64,000 nt of DNA from DAOTVC01 sp034437215 (lineage in GTDB: Bacteria; Chloroflexota; Anaerolineae; B4-G1; SLSP01). The translations under genes and the position numbers were made by a program. This document shows positions 40,484 through 48,388 of this stretch, piece by piece; position 1 is the stretch's first letter, and every line of letters begins with the position of its first letter. The notes under the pieces are model-generated. The model ran no database searches, was not told the origin of the DNA, and saw nothing but the letters and a program-made list of their open reading frames with translations. The stretch is taken from positions 1-64,000 of the forward strand of contig DAOTVC010000106.1 of the NCBI GenBank assembly GCA_034437215.1, read 5' to 3'.

Positions 40484-41605
40484 TCAGTACTCCGCTTCGG
40501 GACGGACCATGCCCTCCATGTCCACGCTCACCTGCTCCGAGAGGTTCTCGAGACTGTCGAAGAGGAGCTGGAGCACGTACCGGGCGTTGTGGGTGTAGGA
40601 TCCGGGGTCTTCGTGCTCGTAGTGGTAGTTATAGGCAGCCTTGACCAGGCGCGGGGTCCAGCTCTGGTAGCGGTTGGGGAAGGCGGCCTCGCCCTCGTCG
40701 ACCTCCCCGTTGCCGTTGGTGTCGGTGAAGAAGTAGGGGAAGGAGTCGGCGTAGATGATGGGGGTGCCGATCACCTCCGCGGCGTAGGTCTGGATGGCGG
40801 TGTAGAGCGCCTCGTGAAGGGTCTCGATCTCCTGGGCGATGCCCTCCTCGGCGTTGCCGTCACCGTCGTAGTCCACTCCGGGCTCTTCGCGGATCTCCGC
40901 CAGGTCACCGTAATTGACCACGTTGGAGTGACAGGCAGCGCAGGCGTCGGGATCGAGCGCCGTGCTGTGGGGATCGTGGCACTCGATGCAGGTATCGTAC
41001 TGCTCGGTGTGGGGGTAGCGCCCCACGTACTCTCGACCCTCGTACTGGTAACCGACCTGCACCCGATCACCCATCAGCGTAGCGGCGGCGATGGCGTAGT
41101 GCACGTTGATGAAGCCCAGTTCTTCGGAGACCGTGTCGAGCGGGAAGCCGGCGACGGCCTCGTTGACGCCTTGCGTCGACTGGCGCCCCTGGTGGCAGTC
41201 CATGCAGACCGCCGACTCCGTCAGCCCCTCGACCTCCACGCCGGAGGGGAAGACGACCGTGGTCTTCTCGTCGGCGGCCTCGTTGTGGCAGGTGAGGCAG
41301 GAGACGACGGAGCCCACCCGGGCGGCTTCATCCACCACACCGGCCGCCGTGCCATCGGCGCCCACGTAGTCGAGGTAACCGTAAAGACTGTGGCACTTGG
41401 CACAGTTGGTGGGAATTTCGGGCGGCTCGTCCTCGTCCCAATGGACGAAGGATTCGGAATCCCAATCTGAGTGCCCGGCCCGGTTCCACTTGGCGGTCAC
41501 CGCTTCTACCGGTTCGCTGCGTAAGGTGAACCAGTAGAGGCCCCCGATGATGAGCATGCCGATCATGATGCCGATAAGGATGAGGGGTAAAAGTTTGAGG
41601 TTCAT
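40484..41605 (-). CDS. Membrane-anchored pentaheme cytochrome c
   Basis: The 373-residue protein begins with one uncleaved membrane helix (LLPLILIGIMIGMLIIGGLYW) and an extracytoplasmic domain. Five CxxCH heme-binding motifs are present: CAKCHS, CLTCHN, CMDCHQ, CIECHD and CAACHS. The last third is helical, rich in aromatic and acidic residues, and contains a DTNGNGEVDEGEAAF segment that resembles a calcium-binding dockerin/EF-hand-like loop. It would carry electrons between the membrane and an external acceptor or donor; the substrate is unknown. Its ATG follows GAAAGGAGAG. It is divergent from a NOX-like flavocytochrome gene, and the Ccm machinery needed to attach its hemes is encoded 3 kb away. 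Confidence 0.92.
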   Translation of the reverse strand: MNLKLLPLILIGIMIGMLIIGGLYWFTLRSEPVEAVTAKWNRAGHSDWDSESFVHWDEDEPPEIPTNCAKCHSLYGYLDYVGADGTAAGVVDEAARVGSVVSCLTCHNEAADEKTTVVFPSGVEVEGLTESAVCMDCHQGRQSTQGVNEAVAGFPLDTVSEELGFINVHYAIAAATLMGDRVQVGYQYEGREYVGRYPHTEQYDTCIECHDPHSTALDPDACAACHSNVVNYGDLAEIREEPGVDYDGDGNAEEGIAQEIETLHEALYTAIQTYAAEVIGTPIIYADSFPYFFTDTNGNGEVDEGEAAFPNRYQSWTPRLVKAAYNYHYEHEDPGSYTHNARYVLQLLFDSLENLSEQVSVDMEGMVRPEAEY

Positions 41606-41690
41606 GGTCTCTCCTTTCGTGTTGTGATCCTGTTGTAGTTGCCTGTGTGACGCTGAACGTCCCCCCTAGCACTATGGTTATTCATCTCTC

Positions 41691-41719
41691 ATTATAGGGG
41701 AAAAGAGGATACGCGCAAA
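41691..41719 (-). promoter_or_regulatory. Promoter of the pentaheme cytochrome gene
   Basis: On the minus strand TTTGCG is followed after 17 nt by a perfect TATAAT, about 85 nt before the ATG at 41605. It lies only about 18 bp from the divergent -35 at 41737, so one regulator could control both. Confidence 0.55.
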
Positions 41720-41736
41720 TCTCTTTTCTCTCTCCG

Positions 41737-41765
41737 TTGACAGGGTCGGCACCTCTATGTATAAT
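41737..41765 (+). promoter_or_regulatory. Consensus sigma-70 promoter of the flavocytochrome gene
   Basis: TTGACA, a 17-nt spacer and TATAAT are a perfect match to the housekeeping consensus, 63 nt before the ATG at 41829. Confidence 0.85.
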
Positions 41766-41828
41766 TTTTATAACGAAAACGTGTTTAATCACAGACACGT
41801 CCTCGCAATTCACGAAGGAGGGTTTTGG

Positions 41829-43163
41829 ATGAAGTCTCGACACAAGGCTGTATTCTGGATCGTTGTCTATATGTTTTTGGTGCTCTCGCCCTTTATCATT
41901 CTCTTCCTGGCTCCTCGCCCGCCGGGTCGGGAGTTTCTCAGGGAACTGGGTGTGGCCTTCGGCTTCGTAGGTATCTCGTTGATGGGTATCCAGTTCATTC
42001 CCACAGCGCGGCTCCCCTTCCTCGCCGATCTCTTTCCCATGGATACGCTCTACGAGTTTCACCATAAACTCTCGTTGTTGGCTTTTGGCTTCACGTTGGC
42101 GCATCCGCTGTTGCTGTTGCTCAACAACGTGTACGTCATCAATCTTTTTAATCTCTTTACCGCCCCGGCTCGGGCCCAGGCCGGCGTCCTGGCTGTGCTG
42201 GCACTCATCGTCCTGGTCTTGACCTCGGCGCGGCGTGTGAGTCTCGGACTGGACTACGATGTGTGGCATATCTTGCACTTCCTGCTCACCTTGGTCATTA
42301 TCGGTTTCGGACTCTATCACATGCTCGCCGTCAACTACTATACCTCCGTGCCGGCCCAGCGGGTCCTGTGGCTCCTGATGGGCGTGTTGTGGGTGGGCAT
42401 GATCCTCTATACCCGGGTGGTGCACCCCATCATCCTGCTCCGGCGGCCCTACGAGGTCGTGGAGGTCACCGAAGAGCGGGCGAATTCTTGGTCCATCCTG
42501 CTGGCGCCCCGCGGGCATTCCGGCTTCGAGTTCCGGGCAGGGCAGGTGGCGTGGCTCAAGTTCTGGCGATCGCCCTTCTCCCCCCTGGATCATCCCTTCT
42601 CCATTGCCACGAGTGAGGAGCGTCAGGAGCACGTCGGATTCCTGATCAAGGAGCTGGGGGACCTCACCTCCCGGATGGGGGAGTTGGAGGTAGGGCAGAC
42701 GGTCTACGTTGACGGGCCCTACGGGACCTTTGATCTCGAAGACTGGCGAGATTCCCCCAACGTCTACATCGCGGGCGGGATTGGGCTCGCGCCTATCGCC
42801 AGCATGTTGCGCACCCTGGCCGACCGGAAAGATGAGCGACCGTTGATTCTCTTCTACGGGAACCCTACCTGGGAATCGGTCATCCTGCGGGAGGAGATTG
42901 AGGCGCTCCAGGAGCAGCTGAATATGAAGGTCGTGCACATTCTGGAGCGACCGCCGGAGGGATGGGAGGGAGAAACCGGTTTCATCCGCGAGGAGATTCT
43001 GGAGCGCCACATTGATTTCGATTGTAGCGAGTGTAGCTTCTTTGCCTGCGGTCCCCTGCCCATGTTGGATGCGGTGGTGGACGCGCTGGAGTCCATGGAC
43101 GTGCCCGGGGAGCGCTTCAATCGCATGCGCCAGCTCCACATGGAAGAGTACGAGATGGCCTAA
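41829..43163 (+). CDS. NOX/ferric-reductase-like transmembrane flavocytochrome
   Basis: The 444-residue protein has six membrane helices (about 8-28, 45-62, 75-95, 110-128, 140-160 and 170-190). Histidine pairs in HHKLSLLAFGFTLAHP and WHILHFLLTLVIIGFGLYH are spaced to hold two b-type hemes. A ferredoxin-NADP-reductase-like module follows: FAD motif DHPFSIATS, then YVDGPYG, NAD(P)-binding IAGGIGLAPIASML and terminal FFACGPLPMLDAV. This is the FRE/NOX layout, which moves electrons from cytoplasmic NAD(P)H across the membrane to oxygen, ferric iron or a partner protein. The ATG follows GAAGGAGG. The divergent pentaheme cytochrome is a natural electron acceptor candidate (inference). Confidence 0.9.
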   Translation: MKSRHKAVFWIVVYMFLVLSPFIILFLAPRPPGREFLRELGVAFGFVGISLMGIQFIPTARLPFLADLFPMDTLYEFHHKLSLLAFGFTLAHPLLLLLNNVYVINLFNLFTAPARAQAGVLAVLALIVLVLTSARRVSLGLDYDVWHILHFLLTLVIIGFGLYHMLAVNYYTSVPAQRVLWLLMGVLWVGMILYTRVVHPIILLRRPYEVVEVTEERANSWSILLAPRGHSGFEFRAGQVAWLKFWRSPFSPLDHPFSIATSEERQEHVGFLIKELGDLTSRMGELEVGQTVYVDGPYGTFDLEDWRDSPNVYIAGGIGLAPIASMLRTLADRKDERPLILFYGNPTWESVILREEIEALQEQLNMKVVHILERPPEGWEGETGFIREEILERHIDFDCSECSFFACGPLPMLDAVVDALESMDVPGERFNRMRQLHMEEYEMA

Positions 43164-43187
43164 TTCGGCCACCGGAGGAGGGAAAAG

Positions 43188-43280
43188 ATGGAAAAGATCG
43201 TTGCGCAACGGTTGTTGATTGCTACTGTAGTGCTGACGTTGGGACTGTCACTGCTCTTCGCGGCATTACAGGCCTTCTAA
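43188..43280 (+). CDS. 30-residue single-TM peptide
   Basis: An ATG at 43188 preceded by CGGAGGAGGGAAAAG opens a 30-codon frame ending TAA. The peptide is MEKIVAQ followed by a hydrophobic helix of about 20 residues (LLIATVVLTLGLSLLFAALQ). It starts 25 bp after the flavocytochrome gene and precedes a terminator-like hairpin, so it is probably the second gene of that transcript. Small single-pass subunits often accompany heme membrane oxidoreductases. That role here is inferred from position and from the unusually strong ribosome site. Confidence 0.65.
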   Translation: MEKIVAQRLLIATVVLTLGLSLLFAALQAF

Positions 43281-43318
43281 TCGGTTCGTTCGGTTGCGCT
43301 CAGTGCGAGCGTCCCGAG

Positions 43319-43352
43319 AGAGCCCTGCGGGTAGAGCTACCTGCGGGGCTCT
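43319..43352 (+). terminator. Stem-loop terminator after the flavocytochrome operon
   Basis: AGAGCCCTGCGGGTAG pairs with CTACCTGCGGGGCTCT through G-C, A-U and two G-U pairs with a tiny loop. It is followed by the pyrimidine-rich TCGCTCTTGCTTTC. Confidence 0.65.
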
Positions 43353-43406
43353 TCGCTCTTGCTTTCAGGGAGGTGAGGATGGACGGGCCCGTTGTTCTGG
43401 GTGTCA

Positions 43407-44252
43407 ATGCCTGGCCCCGCCGGTGCGAGACCTGCCTCGCAGGGGCGTAGCGAGGAGCGGGCCATCGTTCACTTCGGCAGGATTGAGCGTGTCGACTACG
43501 CTGGGCCTCTCTGGGAGGTGGAGGGCATTCACCCCCGCCTCAAGGTTCACCTGGCGGCCCGCGACCGCCTCGTCGTGTTGGCTCACGGATCGCCGCCCTA
43601 CGCCGTCGTCCTGGGTGTGCCCCACCACTCCGCCGTCGGGCACGGGCAGCTCTGCGAGAGGCGTCTCGACCGCGAGGGACGGCCCAATCCCCGGGTCTCC
43701 GACGAGGCCACGGCCCCCTACGCGTTGGTCGCTTTGGAGGCCCTGCGGCGGGAGGGCGTGCCCGCCCGGCTCGTGGTCATGGCTCACGCCACCACCCACG
43801 ATCCTAACAAGCACGCCCGGAGCCCCTACACCTGCGCTCTCTTCGAAGAGCCCGTCGCTCTCCTCTTCGAGTGCCACGGGTCGGGGCCCCGCCGCGCCCT
43901 CCCGCTGGAGCTGAGCGCGGGGAACAATCCCCTCGCCGACCCCCTGCGCTGCGGGCGGGCGCTGGCGGAGACGTTGGAGCGCCGCTACGCCCTGGGCGTA
44001 CAGCGGGAACCGGGGACCCGGGAGGCCCTCATCTTCCACCCCGACGGCTCAGAGATGCCGGGCCGGCTACAACTCTCGGCGCGCCGCACCCTCTCCCTCG
44101 TGGAGGCAGGACGCCTGGGTATCCAGGCCCTGCACCTCGAGGCCAAGCCGCGCTTCCGCACCCCCCGCGGCAGCGAGTTGGGCCTGACGCCGGAGGGGCG
44201 CTTTCTCGGTCAGGCCATCGCCCGTGCCCTCGTGCGGTATCTTGATGGATAA
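43407..44252 (+). CDS. Putative metal-dependent hydrolase, N-formylglutamate-amidohydrolase-like (weak)
   Basis: The roughly 281-residue product has clustered histidines typical of a metal hydrolase: GVPHHSAVGHGQ, MAHATTHDPNKHARSP and LLFECHGSG, with a later ALHLEAKPRFR. The pattern is reminiscent of the N-formylglutamate amidohydrolase/zinc-peptidase-like fold, but I cannot confirm the family. The start is uncertain: ATG 43407 has only a weak ribosome site. A very good site (GGGAGGTGAGG) serves ATG 43379 in another frame, which encodes 23 residues and stops at 43450. Translational coupling from that leader peptide, or a frameshift in the assembled sequence, would both explain this. The gene lies between the flavocytochrome operon and the ccm cluster. 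Confidence 0.7.
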   Translation: MPGPAGARPASQGRSEERAIVHFGRIERVDYAGPLWEVEGIHPRLKVHLAARDRLVVLAHGSPPYAVVLGVPHHSAVGHGQLCERRLDREGRPNPRVSDEATAPYALVALEALRREGVPARLVVMAHATTHDPNKHARSPYTCALFEEPVALLFECHGSGPRRALPLELSAGNNPLADPLRCGRALAETLERRYALGVQREPGTREALIFHPDGSEMPGRLQLSARRTLSLVEAGRLGIQALHLEAKPRFRTPRGSELGLTPEGRFLGQAIARALVRYLDG

Positions 44253-44304
44253 GGGAACAGAGATGAGGGATTGGGGATCAGGGGTATTATCACAAATGGG
44301 TCTG

Positions 44305-44334
44305 TTTCAACAAATTGGCTTCCCGCGTTATAAT
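44305..44334 (+). promoter_or_regulatory. Promoter of the ccm cluster
   Basis: TTTCAA is followed after 18 nt by a perfect TATAAT, 28 nt before the ccmE ATG. The -10 is flanked by an inverted CCCGC/GCGGG pair. Confidence 0.6.
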
Positions 44335-44362
44335 AGGCGGGTTGCGCCTGAGAAGGAGGGTT

Positions 44363-44848
44363 ATGCGAAACAAGGGCACGTTCATGGTCGCCGGTCTGCT
44401 CGTCGTCGTCGCCGTCGTCTACCTGATGGTGACGAGCACCGGCAGCACCGCCCGCTACTTCCTCACCATCGAGGAGCTGCAGGCGTTGGGGTCGGAGGCG
44501 CAGGAGCGGCAGGTGACCGTCTCCGGCGCCGTCCTGGGGGAGAGCATCGACTATGACGCCTCCCGGCCTCACCTGACCTTCACCATCGTCCAGGTCCCCG
44601 CCGATCCCCGGGAGGTGGAGGCGGCGGGCGGCCTCGCCACCGTTTTGCGGGAGGCGGTCAACGATCCCGACGCCCCCCGGCTGCGGGTGGTCTACGAGGG
44701 CATCCGGCCCGAGGCGCTGCAGCACGAGCGCCAGGCCATCGTGCGCGGGCGGCTGACGGAGGAGGGGGCCTTCCTCGCCGAGGAGCTCCTGCTCAAGTGC
44801 CCTTCGCGCTACGAGGCGGCGCCCGCGGAGGGCGAGCCGGGCGGATGA
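44363..44848 (+). CDS. ccmE: Heme chaperone CcmE, cysteine (CxxxY) type
   Basis: The 161-residue protein has an N-terminal membrane anchor (VAGLLVVVAVVYLMV) and the OB-fold of CcmE (ARYFLTIEEL, VTVSGAVLGES, LRVVYEGIRPEAL, AIVRGRLTEEGAFLAEELLLK). CcmE carries heme covalently between CcmC and CcmF outside the membrane. Classical CcmE uses His in an HxxxY motif. Here the site is Cys146-Pro-Ser-Arg-Tyr150, the CxxxY variant known from Desulfovibrio and archaeal Ccm systems. The ATG follows AGAAGGAGGG; codons further upstream in the frame lack a start signal. The gene opens the cluster and overlaps ccmF by ATGA. Confidence 0.92.
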   Translation: MRNKGTFMVAGLLVVVAVVYLMVTSTGSTARYFLTIEELQALGSEAQERQVTVSGAVLGESIDYDASRPHLTFTIVQVPADPREVEAAGGLATVLREAVNDPDAPRLRVVYEGIRPEALQHERQAIVRGRLTEEGAFLAEELLLKCPSRYEAAPAEGEPGG

Positions 44849-47313
44849 CGGGCGAGGTCGGGACGCTGCTCGTCGGGCTGGGATTGCTCTCGGCCCTCTA
44901 CACCGCCGGCGCGACCCTGGTGGGGCTCCACCGGGAGGACGAGCGGTGGCTCGCCAGCGGCAGGAATGCCGTCGTGGCGACCTCCGTCCTGCTGGGCGGC
45001 GCCCTGCTTGCCCTGCTGGTTGCCTTCCTCACCGGCAACTTCTCCCTCGCCTACGTTGCCGACCACGGCTCCCGCGCCCTGCCCCTCTACCTCAAGGTCT
45101 CGGCCCTTTGGGCCGGGCAGGAGGGCTCTCTCCTGCTCTGGAGCTGGATGCAGGCCCTCTTCGCGGTGCTCACCCTCCATCTCTCGGGGCGCAAGGCCCT
45201 GCCTCTCCTGCCCTGGGTGACCGTCTTCCTCGCGCTCATCACGGCCTTCTTCACCGGCGTGACGCTGCTGACCTCCAACCCCTTCGTGCTTCGGACTCCC
45301 GTCCCGCCCGACGGGTTGGGTTTGAACCCCCTGTTGCGTCATCCGGGCATGATCCTGCACCCGCCGGCGCTCTACGTCGGCTACGTCGGCCTCGCCGTCC
45401 CCTTCGCCTTCGCCCTGGCGGCCCTCGTGCGCGGGCGGCTGGCGGCGTGGACGAGGGCCGCGCGCGGCTGGATCCTCGTCGCCTGGCTGGGGCTGAGCCT
45501 GGGCCTGCTGCTGGGGATGCGCTGGGCTTACGACGTCCTGGGGTGGGGCGGCTACTGGGGCTGGGATCCCGTGGAGAACGCGGGGCTCATGCCCTGGTTC
45601 ACCGCCACGGCCCTCCTGCACGGTCTCGTCATGCAGGGGGAGCGCCGGGGCTTCCGCCTCTGGAACCTGCTCCTGGCGATCTTCTCCTTCGCCCTCGTCC
45701 TCTTCGGGACCTTCGCCACGCGGAGCGGCGTCATCCAGTCGGTGCACGCCTACGCCCGCTCCGACGTCGGAACCTACTACGCCGGGGCCATCGTCGTCAC
45801 CCTCCTCCTCTCCGCCGCCCTGCTGGTCTGGCGCCGGGGTCATCTCCAGGCCGATGGCGAGGGCGAGGGGCTGCTCTCGCGCGAGGGGCTCTTCTTCCTC
45901 ACCTTCTTGCTCTTCGTGACGCTCACCGTCTCCGTCTTCGTGGGGAGCACGCTGCCCACGCTCACCGAGCTCTTCGGCGGGCAGCGCTTCGAGGCAGGGC
46001 CGGCGTGGTTCGACCGGGTGACGGGTCCCCAGTTCGCCCTGCTCGTGCTCCTGCTGGGGATCTGTCCGCTGCTGGGGCGCTCCGCCGCCCTGCTGCGCGC
46101 CCGGCGCGGGTGGCGCTGGTCGATCCCGGCGGGGGCGCTTCTCGCCGTGGTGCTGGCGATCTTTGCCGGTTTCACCCGGCCCCTCTCCCTGATCGGCTTC
46201 GGGATCGTGGGGCTGGCGGGGACGACGGCCCTCGTCGAGATCGGCGCGGGCGTCGCTGCCCGTGCCCGCCGCACCGAGGACGCCCCCCTCAACGCCCTCT
46301 GGCACCTCCTGCGCACCCAGCGGCGCAGGTACGGCGGCTACCTCGTCCACCTGGGCGTCGTGCTCATGGCTCTGGGCGTCATCGGCACGCGCCTCTACGC
46401 CCTGGAGGAGGACGTGGTCCTCACCTCGGGCGTCGGTCGGCTGGTGGGCGGCTACACCTTCGTCTACCAGGAGCTGCGCCAGGAGACGGCACCGGATCGG
46501 ACTACCCTCTGGGCCGAGGTGGACGTGCGGGAGGCGGGTGACTACCGGGCTACCCTGACGCCCCGCCTGATTCGCTACACGGGCTACCGGGAGTCCGTGG
46601 CCGTCCCCGCCGTGCGCACGGGGTTGCGAGAGGATCTCTACCTCGTCCTCTCCAGCTGGGACGAGGGCGGGAGGACGGTGACCCTCAGCGTGACTGTCAA
46701 TCCGCTGATCAATTTTCTCTGGCTGGGAGGACTGCTCTTGATAGCCGGTGGCGCCTTCGCCCTCTGGCCCCGCACTACCCGCTGGGAGGGCCTGGTCGCC
46801 GGGGTGCTGCTCCTCCTCCTCATCGGCGCCGGCTGGGCGATGTGGGGGGCGCCCCACGGGAACCTCCGGCGGGTCAACCCGCGGCCCACCGTGGGGGAGC
46901 CCGCGCCCGACTTCCGCCTCCGGCTCCTCGACGGCACGACCTTCTCCCTCGCCGAGCAGCGGGGGGAGGTGGTCGTTGTCAATCTCTGGACCTCCTGGTG
47001 CGAGCCCTGCCGGGAGGAGCTGCCCGATCTGCAGGCGCTCTGGGAGGTCTACGGGGAGCGGGGCGTCCGCTTCGTCGGCGTGGCCCACCAGGACGAGCCG
47101 GAGGGGGTGCGGGATGCCGTCGCCGACTACGGGCTCACCTATCCCGTGGGCCTCGACGAGGGGCAGCGGATCGCTGACGCCTACGGGATCACGGGTGTGC
47201 CCGAGACCTTCGTCGTCGCCCCCGACGGGCGCGTGGCCTACGTTCACGTCGGCCCGGTGACGGCGGAGGTGCTGGCGGCAGAGCTGGATGCACTTCTGGA
47301 GGAGGCCCCATGA
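44845..47313 (+). CDS. ccmF: CcmF-thioredoxin (CcmG/ResA-like) fusion
   Basis: The 822-residue protein is heme lyase subunit CcmF (about 1-665) fused to a periplasmic thioredoxin domain (about 683-822). The CcmF part has some fifteen membrane helices. Its WWD heme-handling motif is WGGYWGWDPVENAGLMPW near residues 234-251, and conserved His residues include HPPALYVGYVGL and HGLVMQ. After the last helix comes RPTVGEPAPDFRLRLLDGTTFS and the redox site WCEPC (about 718-722), as in CcmG/TlpA proteins that reduce apocytochrome CxxCH cysteines. CcmG is normally a separate gene. The fusion puts thiol reduction and heme ligation in one polypeptide. It overlaps its neighbours by 4 bp on both sides. 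Confidence 0.94.
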   Translation: MTGEVGTLLVGLGLLSALYTAGATLVGLHREDERWLASGRNAVVATSVLLGGALLALLVAFLTGNFSLAYVADHGSRALPLYLKVSALWAGQEGSLLLWSWMQALFAVLTLHLSGRKALPLLPWVTVFLALITAFFTGVTLLTSNPFVLRTPVPPDGLGLNPLLRHPGMILHPPALYVGYVGLAVPFAFALAALVRGRLAAWTRAARGWILVAWLGLSLGLLLGMRWAYDVLGWGGYWGWDPVENAGLMPWFTATALLHGLVMQGERRGFRLWNLLLAIFSFALVLFGTFATRSGVIQSVHAYARSDVGTYYAGAIVVTLLLSAALLVWRRGHLQADGEGEGLLSREGLFFLTFLLFVTLTVSVFVGSTLPTLTELFGGQRFEAGPAWFDRVTGPQFALLVLLLGICPLLGRSAALLRARRGWRWSIPAGALLAVVLAIFAGFTRPLSLIGFGIVGLAGTTALVEIGAGVAARARRTEDAPLNALWHLLRTQRRRYGGYLVHLGVVLMALGVIGTRLYALEEDVVLTSGVGRLVGGYTFVYQELRQETAPDRTTLWAEVDVREAGDYRATLTPRLIRYTGYRESVAVPAVRTGLREDLYLVLSSWDEGGRTVTLSVTVNPLINFLWLGGLLLIAGGAFALWPRTTRWEGLVAGVLLLLLIGAGWAMWGAPHGNLRRVNPRPTVGEPAPDFRLRLLDGTTFSLAEQRGEVVVVNLWTSWCEPCREELPDLQALWEVYGERGVRFVGVAHQDEPEGVRDAVADYGLTYPVGLDEGQRIADAYGITGVPETFVVAPDGRVAYVHVGPVTAEVLAAELDALLEEAP

Positions 47314-47564
47314 GTCTGGCCGCGTTGTTGGTGGGTTTGGGGTTGGTGGTGCTCTGGGGTGTCTACGTCACCCGCCCCTTCCGCCGTCCCTCGTTGGATG
47401 AGCAGATCGAGGTCTGGGTGGCGGAGGTTGACGTGCAGGCTCGCGCCGTGCCCCAGGAGGAGGCGCCCACGGTCAGCGCCTGCCCTGCCTGCGGTCGCCC
47501 CCTCCGCGAGGACTACAGCTTCTGCCCCGGCTGTGGTACACCTTTGAGGGAGGAGGCGTCATGA
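47310..47564 (+). CDS. Small membrane-anchored zinc-ribbon protein
   Basis: The 84-residue protein has one N-terminal membrane helix (LAALLVGLGLVVLWGVYV), a charged stretch (DEQIEVWVAEVDVQ) and a C-terminal zinc ribbon CPACGRPLRED...CPGCGTPL. It overlaps the ccmF-thioredoxin and the next gene by ATGA, so it is tightly coupled to cytochrome maturation. Its position between ccmF and ccmAB resembles that of CcmH/CcmI-type accessory genes, yet it lacks the LRCxxC motif of CcmH. With the helix at the N-terminus, the ribbon most likely faces the cytoplasm. The function is unknown. Confidence 0.8.
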   Translation: MSLAALLVGLGLVVLWGVYVTRPFRRPSLDEQIEVWVAEVDVQARAVPQEEAPTVSACPACGRPLREDYSFCPGCGTPLREEAS

Positions 47565-48388
47565 GGCTGCGCGCTCTCCTTGTATGCGCCTTAATAGCCC
47601 TGTTGCTCCTGACCGGCACGGCGCGCGCACAGGCGCCGGTCACCATCGAACAGGCCCACCTCTTCATCCGCTTCGCGGAAGATCGGCTGGAGGTGCAGGA
47701 GTTTCACTTGCTGAGCAACGCCGGCGAGGAGCCCTACACGGGTGGGGTGGACCCCGACCTGGGCGTGCCCATCACGGCTCTCTTTGAGCTGCCGCCCGGC
47801 GCCGCGGACCTGAGGTTCGCCGACCCGGCGGCGGGGGAGCGTTTTGTCCTCGCACCGGAGGGCTTTGCCGATACCCTCCCCATCCCCCCCGGCGAGTCCA
47901 CGGCCGAGGTGCGCTTCACCTACGCGCTCCCTTACCGTCCCGGCGAGCCCTTCTCCCGCACCTTTTCCCTGCCGGTGGGGGCCGTCGTCGTCGTGCTCCC
48001 CGCCGGGGAGCTGGAGCCGGTGGGCGAGGTACTTGCCTATCAGGGGGAGATGCCCGGTGAGGGGCTGAACGTCGACGTCTACGTCGCCGGATCGCTGGCG
48101 GCGGGGGAGGCGCTGACCCTCTCCCTCGTCCCCCCGGAAGCGGTGACGCCTGCTCGTCCCCCCGCCGAGGTGGGGCTGGGCGCGGCGCTCCTGGGGCTCT
48201 GCCTGCTGGCGTCCCTCTGGCTCTGGCTCTGGCGTCCCTCTCCGACCGCACCCCCCGAGTCGGTCCGGCCCCTCCTGGCGGAGGTGGCGGCGCTGGATGC
48301 CCGCTTCGAGGCGGGGGCGCTGGCGGAGGAGGTCTACCGGCGGGAGCGGGCGGCGCTGAAGGCGGAGGTGCGCTCCCGGTGCCTCTGA
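47561..48388 (+). CDS. Secreted/membrane-anchored beta-domain protein of the ccm cluster
   Basis: The 275-residue product has a signal peptide (ALLVCALIALLLLTGTARAQ) and an extracytoplasmic beta-rich domain of about 170 residues (VTIEQAHLFIRFAEDRLEV, VRFTYALPYRPGEPFSRTF). One membrane helix follows near 206-225, then a short cytoplasmic tail with a SHOCT-like helix (LDARFEAGALAEEVYRRERAALK). I recognise no enzyme motif and there is no conserved Cys pair. It overlaps the zinc-ribbon gene by 4 bp and the ccmAB gene by 10 bp, so it should be made together with the heme exporter. A scaffold or heme-handling role is inferred from position only. Confidence 0.8.
   Translation: MRLRALLVCALIALLLLTGTARAQAPVTIEQAHLFIRFAEDRLEVQEFHLLSNAGEEPYTGGVDPDLGVPITALFELPPGAADLRFADPAAGERFVLAPEGFADTLPIPPGESTAEVRFTYALPYRPGEPFSRTFSLPVGAVVVVLPAGELEPVGEVLAYQGEMPGEGLNVDVYVAGSLAAGEALTLSLVPPEAVTPARPPAEVGLGAALLGLCLLASLWLWLWRPSPTAPPESVRPLLAEVAALDARFEAGALAEEVYRRERAALKAEVRSRCL

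Noticed and set aside
44809..47247. 812-codon open frame on the minus strand
   Set aside because: It is antisense to the ccmF-thioredoxin gene, of low complexity (EGEGEGD-type), with no family resemblance.
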